Below are positions 8,170 to 13,810 of a stretch of 13,810 bases of DNA, one piece after another. A program made the position numbers and the translations under genes. Positions within the stretch are counted from its first letter, which is position 1, and every line of letters begins with the position of its first letter. Location of the stretch: NCBI GenBank assembly GCA_035559315.1, contig DATMBJ010000224.1, forward strand, positions 1 to 13,810. Reading direction: 5' to 3'. Below the pieces are notes generated by a model. It was not told where the DNA came from. It saw only the letters and a list, made by a program, of their open reading frames with translations, and searched no databases. The DNA comes from DATLZM01 sp035559315 (GTDB taxonomy: Bacteria; Actinomycetota; UBA4738; HRBIN12).

Positions 8170-8904
8170 TCAGATCCTCCCCGCCCAGATCCCGACCGGG
8201 CGGAACCGGAGCGGGACGTCGACCAGGACCAGCTCGGAGGGGTCCTCGGCCCGGATCCGGAGCGACGGCTGATCGGTGACCTTGGCCGCGTCCCCGGTCG
8301 AGACCGGCTCGCCGTCGAAGGTCGCTCGTCCCTCGATCAGGTAGACGTAGGCGCCGCGCCCCTCCGCCAGCGCGTGCGTCACCTCCACCCCTGGCTCGAG
8401 GCGCGCCACGTACAGCCTGGCGTCCTGGTGGACCTTCACCACCTCCCCGCCCTCCGGGCCCACCACCTGGAGCAGGCGGTTCGTCCGGTCCTCGCGGGTG
8501 AACACGCGCTGCTCGACCGAGGGCGGGAGGTCCGGGGTGTCGGGGAGGATCCAGATCTGGATGAAGCGCATCGGCTCGGTCGACGAGCCGTTCTGCTCGG
8601 AGTGGTAGGCGCCCGAGCCCAGGGTCATCCGCTGGACCGAACCGGCCGGGAGGACCCCGTCGTTGCCGAGCGAGTCCTCGTGGCGGAACGTCCCCTCGAC
8701 GACGTACGTGAGGCCCTCCACGTCCTTGTGCGGGTGGAGCGGCCAGACCGCGCCGGGGACCAGGCGGTCGTCGTTGAAGACCCGCATGGCCCCGAACCCG
8801 TCGTTCTCTGGGTCCCGGTAGTGGTCGAACGAGAAGTGCCAGCGGGCGTGGAACCACCCGCCGTCGACCTCGTAGATCTCCCGGTCCCGCCGGATCCTGA
8901 GCAC
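8170..8904 (-). CDS. Pirin family protein (bicupin, YhhW-like)
   Basis: 244 residues, the usual pirin/YhhW length. The N-terminal cupin has LHPHKDVEGLTYVVEG (56-71), DSLGNDGVLPAGSVQRM (77-93) and AYHSEQN (99-105), giving the metal ligands His57, His59, His101 and Glu103, almost the same numbering as human pirin (56, 58, 101, 103). RFIQIWILPD marks the join to the second cupin, which lacks an obvious metal site. Bacterial pirins bind Fe or another divalent metal; some show quercetin 2,3-dioxygenase activity in vitro, but the natural substrate is usually unknown. The protein should be cytoplasmic. I chose the GTG at 8904 because the family N-terminus (RIRRDREIYEV) begins directly after it and TAGCGT stands 7 nt upstream. 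AGGA within that spacer could be a weak ribosome site. Confidence 0.93.
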   Translation of the reverse strand: MLRIRRDREIYEVDGGWFHARWHFSFDHYRDPENDGFGAMRVFNDDRLVPGAVWPLHPHKDVEGLTYVVEGTFRHEDSLGNDGVLPAGSVQRMTLGSGAYHSEQNGSSTEPMRFIQIWILPDTPDLPPSVEQRVFTREDRTNRLLQVVGPEGGEVVKVHQDARLYVARLEPGVEVTHALAEGRGAYVYLIEGRATFDGEPVSTGDAAKVTDQPSLRIRAEDPSELVLVDVPLRFRPVGIWAGRI

Positions 8905-8911
8905 GGTTCCT

Positions 8912-8917
8912 ACGCTA
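8912..8917 (-). promoter_or_regulatory. -10-like box TAGCGT, candidate leaderless promoter of the pirin gene
   Basis: TAGCGT on the minus strand is separated by AGGAACC (7 nt) from the GTG at 8904. The octamer GGTAGCGT is identical to the one before lhr. No clear -35 element was seen. Confidence 0.4.
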
Positions 8918-9078
8918 CCGCTCCGGGGTCCTGCCGTCCCCCCCACGCCGGTCCGGCGGCTCCTCCGCATCGTCGCGGTCGACCGGGAGCCCGCCGGGCG
9001 GCTCGAGAGCCTCAGGCCCCACCCGGACGCGGTCGTGGGCGACCCCGAGGAGCTGGTCCACCTCGACTGGTCGGCGGA

Positions 9079-9222
9079 GTGGCGGTCCGGGCCGCGCTCT
9101 CGGAGACCTGGACCCGCGACCCCTTCGACCGGCTGATCGTCCGGCACGCCGCGGTCGAGGGATCCCAGCTCCTGACGCGCCACGAGATCAGCCACGCCCA
9201 TCACCGGCGCGCGGTCTGGTGA
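9079..9222 (+). pseudogene. Decayed VapC-like PIN-domain toxin (C-terminal remnant)
   Basis: In this frame, WTRDPFDRLIVRHAAVEG, then QLLTRHE, then AVW and a stop, matches the C-terminal third of VapC-type PIN ribonucleases (typically DPFDRLIVAHA ... LLTKDE ... AVW). Intact toxins are about 125-140 residues; here only about 47 remain. The first two acidic catalytic residues are gone with the missing N-terminus, and the late acidic position in LLT-x-D is His (LLTRHE). The frame directly upstream does not resemble a PIN domain. No antitoxin gene is recognisable. It is therefore judged a nonfunctional remnant of a type II toxin-antitoxin locus. The rest of 8905-9269 holds the pirin promoter, a short coding-like frame (8951-9070) and no other recognised gene. 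Confidence 0.65.
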
Positions 9223-9269
9223 GGCGCCTCGCAGCTGCCCGCCGGGCTCGTCGGGGCCCCCGGGCGGGG

Positions 9270-9839
9270 TCAGCGCACCAGGTAGACCGTGGGGAAGATG
9301 AAGACCCAGGCCACGTCGACGAAGTGCCAGTACTTCACCGCGGCCTCGACCGGCCAGTGGTCGGCGGGGCCGAACCGCCCCCGCCTGCCCAGGCGCCACA
9401 CGAGCGCCAGCACGACGAGCCCGGTCAGCACGTGGAACGCGTGGAGCCCGATCAGCGAGAAGAAGGCGGAGCCGTAGGGCGTGTCCGGCGGGAAGTACCG
9501 GAGGCCCTCCCGCCACTCCAGGACCACGCCCGCCAGGAACACGAGCCCCAGGCCCATCGTGGCCGCGATCCACCGGAGCCACCGCCGGTCCCCGAACGCC
9601 ACGTAGGTCTCCCCCCGGTAGGCGGTGAAGCTCGAGGAGAGCAGCACGAACGAGATCGCGAGCCCCAGGGGCTGGTTCAGCTCCTCGGGCCGCTCGGACC
9701 CGAGGAGGTAGAAGCGGCCGGAGATCACCGCGGCGAACAGGAACGACTCGGAGATGATGAACATCCAGAGCCCGAGCCGGTTCAACGCGAGCCGGTGGCG
9801 GGCCTCGGCGGACGCCGGCGCGTGCGCGGCCACGCTCAC
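9270..9839 (-). CDS. ctaE: Cytochrome c oxidase subunit III
   Basis: 189 residues with five predicted membrane helices, the short bacterial form of subunit III that lacks the first two helices of longer versions. LGLWMFIISESFLFAAVISG carries the conserved helix Glu; FFSLIGLHAFHVLTGLVVLA and EAAVKYWHFVDVAWVFIFPT near the C-terminus are family signatures. Subunit III binds subunit I and stabilises turnover of the heme-copper oxidase in the cytoplasmic membrane; it carries no metal centre. The GTG start overlaps the ctaF stop codon (GTGA), suggesting coupled translation, and GGAGGTGAGG lies upstream. It is the last gene of the ctaC-ctaD-ctaF-ctaE operon. The downstream sequence has GC-rich palindromes but no T-run, so no terminator is called. 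Confidence 0.96.
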   Translation of the reverse strand: MSVAAHAPASAEARHRLALNRLGLWMFIISESFLFAAVISGRFYLLGSERPEELNQPLGLAISFVLLSSSFTAYRGETYVAFGDRRWLRWIAATMGLGLVFLAGVVLEWREGLRYFPPDTPYGSAFFSLIGLHAFHVLTGLVVLALVWRLGRRGRFGPADHWPVEAAVKYWHFVDVAWVFIFPTVYLVR

Positions 9840-10063
9840 CCGTCCTCACCTCCCCGCCGGAGCTGCCGGCCGTGCATGTAGAACCGGAAGATCAGCCAGG
9901 CCTGGGGGATCGCCAGCAGGGCCATCCAGAGGGTGGTCTGGCCGGCGTTCACCGCGACCACGTACTCGAGCGCGTCCAGCACGAACAGCGCGGCGATCAC
10001 GAGCTCCCCGACGAACAGCCGGAACGCGAGCTCCCGCCCGTCCCCCCGCGGCGCCTCCGCCAT
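9836..10063 (-). CDS. ctaF: Cytochrome c oxidase small subunit IV (CtaF type)
   Basis: 75 residues from the ATG at 10063, with two membrane helices (FVGELVIAALFVLDALEYVV and TLWMALLAIPQAWLIFRFYM) joined by a short loop. Its size, two helices and place between subunits I and III are those of prokaryotic oxidase subunit IV, thought to help assembly and stability; it carries no cofactor. The ATG has GGAGG 9 nt upstream and begins 2 nt after the ctaD stop. An in-frame GTG at 10069 overlaps that stop as GTGA but has GGAGG only 3 nt before it, so I prefer the ATG. The stop overlaps the ctaE start. Confidence 0.85.
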   Translation of the reverse strand: MAEAPRGDGRELAFRLFVGELVIAALFVLDALEYVVAVNAGQTTLWMALLAIPQAWLIFRFYMHGRQLRRGGEDG

Positions 10064-10065
10064 CC

Positions 10066-11886
10066 TCACTCACCTCCCCCAGCGACCGCCGGCTCGAACC
10101 GCACGTGCTCCGGCTCCGCCCCGCCGTACCCGTACGGGTGGGCCACGACGACGGGCGGCGCCGGGAAGTTCTCGGCGGGCGGCGGCGAGGGAACCTGCCA
10201 CTCGAGCGTCCGCGCCATCCACGGGTTCGCCGGCGCGGGCTCGCCCCGCCGCCACGAGCGCACCGCGTTCCACACGAACACCAGGAACGACGCGCCGAGG
10301 ACGAACCCCGCCACGCTGATCACCCGGTTCAGGCCCGCGTAGGCCGGCAGGTAGTCCGCCACCCGCCGGTTCATGCCGCGCGCCCCGACCACGAACATCG
10401 GGAGGAACACCGCGTTGAACCCGAGGAACATCCACCACGCGTGGAGCTTCCCGAGGCGTTCGGAGAACATCCGCCCGGTGATCTTCGGGAACCAGAAGTA
10501 GATCCCGGCGAAGAGGGCGAAGATCTCCCCGCCCATGATCGTGTAGTGGAAGTGGGCCACCACGAAGTACGTGTCCTGGAGGTGCACGTCGGTGGCGACG
10601 TCGGCCAGGAAGATCCCGGTGAGCCCCCCGATCAGGAAGTTGAACACGAAGGCCAGGGCGAACAGCATCGGCGTGCGGAGCCAGAGCTTCCCCTGCCAGA
10701 TCGTCCCCAGGGCCGAGAGGAACACGAGGCCGGTGGGGATCGAGATCAGCTCGGTGGTGAGCATGAACGGCGCGTGGAGCCAGCTCGACATCCCGCTCGT
10801 GAACATGTGGTGGGCCCACACCAGCCCGGAGAGCCCGACGATCCCCAGGAACCCCGCCACCGCCGCCTTGTACGCGTAGAGCGGCTTGCGGGACATGTGC
10901 GTGAGGACCTCGAGGGCCAGCCCGAAGCCGGGGAGGATCATGATGTAGACGGCGGGGTGCGAGTAGAACCAGAACAGGTGCTGGTAGAGCAGGGGGTCGC
11001 CGCCGCGGGCCGGGTCGAACCACGCCATCCCCGCCACCCGGTCCAGCAGCACCAGCAGCAGCGAGGCCGCGAAGAACTGAGTGACGGTGAGCGACAGGAG
11101 CGAGGCGGCGAACACGCTCCACACGAAGATCGGCAGCCGCCCCCAGCTCATCCCCGGCGCCCGCATCTTCCAGATCGTCACGAGGAAGTTGAGCCCGCCG
11201 AGGATCGAGGAGACCCCGAACGTGATGATGGCCAGGACGAACAGGACCTGCCCGAACGCGTTCCGCTCGGAGAGCGGGGGGTAGACGGTCCAGCCGGCGT
11301 CCCAGCCCCCGGCGAAGGGCGCCGCGAGCAGGAGCGCGGCCACCGGCGGCACCAACCAGTACGAGAGCGCGTTGAGCCGGGGGAACGCCATGTCCTCGGC
11401 GCCGATCATGAGCGGCACGAGGTAGTTCCCGAGCCCCCCGAGGACCGCCGCGACGGCCACCGCGATCATCAGGATCCCGTGGAGGCTCATCACGACGTTG
11501 TAGCGGTCGGGGCCCATGATGGTCTGCCCGGGCGCGATGAGCTCCGCCCGGATCAGCATCGCCAGGGCGCCGGCCAGGAGGAACACGACCACGAACGTCA
11601 CGAGGTACTGGACCCCGATCACCTTGTGGTCGGTGCAGAACCGGAGGTACCGGAGCCGGTCGTGGTGGTCCTCCGGGGCCACGGGAAGCCCCAGCCACTC
11701 CTTCGCCCACCGCTCCCAGGCGCCGATCCCGAGGAGCCAGCCCGCGAGGCCCGCGACGTAGCCCACGATCATCGCCACCGGCCCGCCGGCGCTCGCGCCC
11801 ATCGCCAGCCGCACGGCCGACGCGAGCGCCCAGCCGGCCGCGTACCCCAGCGCCCCCCAGGCCGTCGCACGGATCAGCGGTCGCAC
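10066..11886 (-). CDS. ctaD: Heme-copper oxidase subunit I, A2-type
   Basis: 606 residues. Heme a ligands are His136 (MSLHGILM) and His447, heme a3 ligand His445 (VVAHFHYT), and CuB ligands His310, His359 and His360, with Tyr314 as the predicted cross-linked Tyr. Subunit I reduces O2 to water and pumps protons in the cytoplasmic membrane. Helix VI reads FYSHPAVY (307-314): the Glu of A1 oxidases is absent and the Tyr-Ser pair of the A2 class (Rhodothermus and Thermus caa3 type) is present. The D-channel entry Asp is kept (Asp165 in GAEDMAFPRLN), but the canonical PTGxK Lys of helix VIII is Val388 (ISIPTGLVF). Residues 1-85 form an unusual N-terminal extension with two predicted helices before the usual first helix (DHKVIGVQYLV). 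The GTG start has GGGGGAGGAC directly upstream. The gene starts 10 nt after ctaC stops. Confidence 0.97.
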   Translation of the reverse strand: MRPLIRATAWGALGYAAGWALASAVRLAMGASAGGPVAMIVGYVAGLAGWLLGIGAWERWAKEWLGLPVAPEDHHDRLRYLRFCTDHKVIGVQYLVTFVVVFLLAGALAMLIRAELIAPGQTIMGPDRYNVVMSLHGILMIAVAVAAVLGGLGNYLVPLMIGAEDMAFPRLNALSYWLVPPVAALLLAAPFAGGWDAGWTVYPPLSERNAFGQVLFVLAIITFGVSSILGGLNFLVTIWKMRAPGMSWGRLPIFVWSVFAASLLSLTVTQFFAASLLLVLLDRVAGMAWFDPARGGDPLLYQHLFWFYSHPAVYIMILPGFGLALEVLTHMSRKPLYAYKAAVAGFLGIVGLSGLVWAHHMFTSGMSSWLHAPFMLTTELISIPTGLVFLSALGTIWQGKLWLRTPMLFALAFVFNFLIGGLTGIFLADVATDVHLQDTYFVVAHFHYTIMGGEIFALFAGIYFWFPKITGRMFSERLGKLHAWWMFLGFNAVFLPMFVVGARGMNRRVADYLPAYAGLNRVISVAGFVLGASFLVFVWNAVRSWRRGEPAPANPWMARTLEWQVPSPPPAENFPAPPVVVAHPYGYGGAEPEHVRFEPAVAGGGE

Positions 11887-11896
11887 GTCCTCCCCC

Positions 11897-12949
11897 TCAC
11901 GACACGATGAAGGCCCCGGTCATCGTCGCCGGGTGCACGTCGCAGCGGAAGAAGTAGGTCCCCGCGTCGAGCGCCGGCACCTCGTACACGACCTCCGTCG
12001 GCCCCGTGACGATCTCGCCGACGAACAGCGGCTCGGTCGCCGTCTCGTCGGTGTAGATCGCGACGTTGTGCGGCACCCCCTGGTCCCGGTTCTCGAACGC
12101 GATCGTGAACGGGCGTCCCGCCGGCGCGGCCAGGCACCCGAGGTCGAAGACAAGGTTCTCCGCCGCGATCCGGAGCTCCGTGCCGGACGGCTCGCAGGTC
12201 GCCGGCGGCTTCCCCCCGCCCGCCGCGAGCCAGGCCCGGAACTCCTCCTCCGGCACCACCCGCACCGGCATCCGCATGCCCGCGTGCCCGAACCCGCACA
12301 GCTCGGCGCACTGGACCCGGAAGGCCGGGTCGGTCTCGAACTCGCCGACCCGCGTGGGCCGCACGTAGGCCTCGGTGACCCGCCCCGGGACCGCGTCGAT
12401 CTTCACGCGGAACGCGGGGACCCAGAACGAGTGGATCACGTCGACGCTCGTCACCTCGAACCGCACCAGCCGGTCGACGGGCAGCACGATCTCGGGCGCG
12501 GCCTCGACCTCGCTCCCCGGGTAGGAGACCTTCCACGCCCACATCGAGCCCTCGACCCGGACCACCACGTCGGGGTCCTGCCGATGCCCCGCCATCAGCT
12601 CCGACAGGCCCACCAGGCCGGGGTTCACCATGATCCCCATCGCGAGGAGCCCCGTGATCCCGACCCACGCCCCGATCACCCGCGGGGACCCCCACGCGGG
12701 CGGCCCATCGCCCTCCGGCCGTCCCCGGACCCGGAACCGCACGACCGCCACGACCAGCGCGGAGACCACGAACGCGAACACCGGGACCGCCAGCCGCACG
12801 AGGAGCCGGAACGCCTCGTCGGACACCCGCGCCTCGTGCGCCCCCGCGGTGGGCAGGAGCGGCGCCCGCCAGAGGAGCGCCTCGCCCAGGCCGGTCAGCG
12901 CCAGCCACAGCGCGGCAGCGGCGGCGAGCGTCCTCCCAGGTCGCGACAT
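11897..12949 (-). CDS. ctaC: Cytochrome c oxidase subunit II with C-terminal cupredoxin (type-1 copper) domain
   Basis: 350 residues. A hydrophobic N-terminal segment (9-28) may be a signal peptide; two membrane helices follow at about 50-71 and 90-108. The periplasmic CuA domain has MWAWKVSYPG (136-145), His173 (DVIHSFWVP) and CAELCGFGHAGM, giving Cys214, Glu216, Cys218, His222 and Met225. This domain accepts electrons and passes them to subunit I. After an Ala/Gly linker (241-250), residues 257-350 form a second cupredoxin fold with all type-1 copper ligands: His294 (VPHNVAIY), Cys336, His339 and Met343 (FFRCDVHPATM). In caa3 oxidases a cytochrome c domain is fused at this place; no CXXCH motif occurs here. 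Cys252 and Cys272 could form a disulfide. Electron entry through the attached copper domain is inferred. The ATG at 12949 has only a weak ribosome site (ACGAG) and a 7-bp hairpin (12957-12974) nearby. Confidence 0.95.
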   Translation of the reverse strand: MSRPGRTLAAAAALWLALTGLGEALLWRAPLLPTAGAHEARVSDEAFRLLVRLAVPVFAFVVSALVVAVVRFRVRGRPEGDGPPAWGSPRVIGAWVGITGLLAMGIMVNPGLVGLSELMAGHRQDPDVVVRVEGSMWAWKVSYPGSEVEAAPEIVLPVDRLVRFEVTSVDVIHSFWVPAFRVKIDAVPGRVTEAYVRPTRVGEFETDPAFRVQCAELCGFGHAGMRMPVRVVPEEEFRAWLAAGGGKPPATCEPSGTELRIAAENLVFDLGCLAAPAGRPFTIAFENRDQGVPHNVAIYTDETATEPLFVGEIVTGPTEVVYEVPALDAGTYFFRCDVHPATMTGAFIVS

Positions 12950-12956
12950 CTCGTGG

Positions 12957-12974
12957 TCCCGGCCCGCGCCGGGA
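12957..12974. repeat. Inverted repeat in the ctaC leader
   Basis: TCCCGGC and GCCGGGA are perfect 7-bp arms around a 4-nt loop (CCGC), ending 8 nt before the ctaC ATG. In mRNA it could fold next to the weak ribosome site and limit translation. In a sequence this GC-rich such a repeat could also occur by chance. Confidence 0.35.
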
Positions 12975-12982
12975 TGGCCGGA

Positions 12983-12988
12983 TGTTCG
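12983..12988 (-). promoter_or_regulatory. Possible ctaC -10 box (GAACAT)
   Basis: GAACAT fits only the A and final T of TANNNT. It is proposed because a start about 7 nt downstream (near 12976) would put the nearer GGGAC palindrome at about -35 to -48. A GTTCG/CGAAC inverted repeat (12984-12997) overlaps it. Weak evidence. Confidence 0.2.
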
Positions 12989-13010
12989 CGGCCGAACGAG
13001 TGACCGCGGA

Positions 13011-13047
13011 GGGACGAGGGTCCCGGCCGGGGCGGGACCTTCGTCCC
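13011..13047. promoter_or_regulatory. Tandem GGGAC-N4-GTCCC palindromes, DosR/DevR-like boxes upstream of the oxidase operon
   Basis: Two copies occur, GGGACGAGGGTCCC (13011-13024) and GGGACCTTCGTCCC (13034-13047), starting 23 bp apart, about two helical turns. The core GGGAC-N4-GTCCC is that of the mycobacterial DosR box (GGGACTWWAGTCCC), bound by hypoxia/NO/redox-responsive NarL-family regulators. They lie 62-98 nt upstream of the ctaC ATG, a suitable activator position. Together the copies can also form a 15-bp hairpin with one wobble and a 7-nt loop, so a structural or terminator role for the upstream LLM gene is an alternative; no T-run follows. Regulator binding is inferred. Confidence 0.5.
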
Positions 13048-13198
13048 TACTGCCCCTCGCCCGCTGGCCGACGGGAGGCGGCCCCGGCTCGCGCGGCGAG
13101 GGTGTTCGCGGGGGACACGACCACGACCAGGCGTGAGGGAGACGGTTCGCGGGCCCGAGCGGGGAAGGCCGACCCGGCCTCGAGGGGCCCGACGGGGC

Positions 13199-13810
13199 TC
13201 AGCCCGACGAACCGCGGGGCGCCTCCGAACGCGTCCCGCGCGTCAGCTCGGCGCGGACCGCGGGGGCGACCTCGGTGCCGAAGAGCTCGATCGAGCGGAG
13301 GACCTTCTCGTGCGGCAACGGCCCCACGCTCGTCTGGAGGAGGAACCGGTCGTGCCCGAAGACCTCGTGCTGGAACAGGATCTTCTCCACCACCTGTTGC
13401 GGGCTCCCCACGAAGTTCGCCCCGCGGAGCTCGGCCGACGCCTCGTAGCCCTCCCGGGTGAGGGGCGGCCAGCCCCGCTCCCTCCCGATCCGGTTCATGA
13501 CCTCGGCCACCGCCGGGTAGGACTCCTCGAGCGCCTCCTGCGAGGTCGGCGCGAGGTAGCCGTGGGAGTTGATGCTGAGCGGCGGGGGCCGGTGGCCCGC
13601 CCGCCGCGCCGCCTCCCGGTGGAGCGCCGCGACGGGCGCGAACCGCTCGGGGAGGCCGCCGATGATGGCGAGGGCCAGCGGCAGGCCGAGGGCGCCCGCC
13701 CGGACCGCCGAGCCGGGGTTCCCGCCGGTCGCCACCCAGACCGGGATCGGGTCCTGGAGCGGCCGGGGGTACACGCCCATCCCTTCGATCGGCGGGCGGA
13801 ACCGGCCCCG
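13199..13810 (-). CDS. LLM-class flavin-dependent oxidoreductase (partial, 5' end off window)
   Basis: The last 203 residues of a luciferase-like monooxygenase-fold protein; the frame is open through the right edge, so the N-terminus is missing. The first residues visible are FRPPIEGMGVYPRPLQDPIP, followed by VWVATGGNPGSAVRAGALG, a flavin-binding strand-loop typical of this family (VWVAxGGxPxS). GLPLALAIIGG, GANFVGSPQQVVEKIL and HDRFLLQTSVGPLPHEKVLR follow, then a polar tail. Members use FMN or F420 with various substrates; the residues that would decide the cofactor are off the window and the substrate cannot be named. The gene reads towards ctaC, with 249 nt between them holding the GGGAC palindromes. 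Confidence 0.9.
   Translation of the reverse strand, partial: RGRFRPPIEGMGVYPRPLQDPIPVWVATGGNPGSAVRAGALGLPLALAIIGGLPERFAPVAALHREAARRAGHRPPPLSINSHGYLAPTSQEALEESYPAVAEVMNRIGRERGWPPLTREGYEASAELRGANFVGSPQQVVEKILFQHEVFGHDRFLLQTSVGPLPHEKVLRSIELFGTEVAPAVRAELTRGTRSEAPRGSSG

Noticed and set aside
9223..9269. Possible terminator after ctaE
   Set aside because: Short GC-rich palindromes with almost no loop and no T-run, as expected by chance in this composition.
8905..9269. Extension of the pirin frame upstream through the gap towards ctaE
   Set aside because: The frame is open, but the family N-terminus starts right after GTG 8904, and a promoter-like box lies directly before it; upstream translation shows no domain.
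9754..11910. A 718-residue plus-strand open frame antisense to ctaD and ctaF
   Set aside because: His/Arg/Glu-rich antisense translation without any domain; the opposite strand encodes clear oxidase subunits.
13011..13047. Intrinsic terminator of the LLM oxidoreductase gene
   Set aside because: The 15-bp hairpin is strong but about 150 nt past the stop and without a T-run; the two internal GGGAC-N4-GTCCC palindromes fit regulator sites better. Not fully excluded.
1..13810. CRISPR arrays, tRNA or rRNA genes, transposases, integrases or att-like direct repeats
   Set aside because: None seen on either strand by reading; a tRNA and repeat search program would be needed to exclude weak cases.

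Overview
The window is very GC-rich (roughly three quarters G+C by eye). Third codon positions are almost always G or C, and GTG starts are common. A long Lhr-type helicase, an LLM-class flavin oxidoreductase, a pirin and an aa3/caa3-like oxidase cluster with a small CtaF-type subunit, together with TANNNT boxes placed 6-7 nt before start codons, suggest a high-GC actinomycete-like bacterium (Actinomycetota, perhaps an uncultured class). A Chloroflexota-type origin cannot be excluded from sequence reading alone. No rRNA, tRNA, CRISPR array, insertion sequence or phage gene was seen.

Left part (1-7046): a partial, minus-strand membrane protein with a bactofilin-like repeat domain faces a complete lhr gene (947-5359, plus strand). 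The two start codons are only about 55 nt apart and each has its own -10-like box. Downstream of lhr, on the same strand, is a gamma-glutamyltransferase-like Ntn-hydrolase that lacks the usual substrate-anchoring Arg motif.

Middle part (7047-9269): short accessory genes with changing strand. These are a 125-residue hypothetical protein with a C-terminal coiled coil, a stand-alone cyclic-nucleotide-binding domain, a 48-residue single-membrane-helix protein and a pirin-family metal cupin. A decayed VapC-like PIN toxin remnant occupies the otherwise empty 8905-9269 stretch.

Right part (9270-12949): a compact minus-strand operon ctaC-ctaD-ctaF-ctaE, with 10-nt, 2-nt and -4-nt junctions, encodes a heme-copper terminal oxidase. 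Subunit II carries a complete CuA site and then, where caa3 enzymes have cytochrome c, a second cupredoxin domain with a full type-1 copper ligand set. Subunit I has the A2-type YSHPxVY motif, lacks the usual helix-VIII (K-channel) Lys and has two extra N-terminal membrane segments. The likely function is electron entry through an attached blue-copper domain to CuA, then heme a and the heme a3/CuB centre, with O2 reduction at the cytoplasmic membrane. Upstream of ctaC are two tandem GGGAC-N4-GTCCC palindromes resembling DosR/DevR boxes, which would fit redox or hypoxia control. The window ends inside an LLM-class flavin oxidoreductase gene (13199-13810, minus). No convincing intrinsic terminator with a T-run was found.

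The most noteworthy element is the cupredoxin-tailed oxidase with its altered proton-channel residues and DosR-like promoter.
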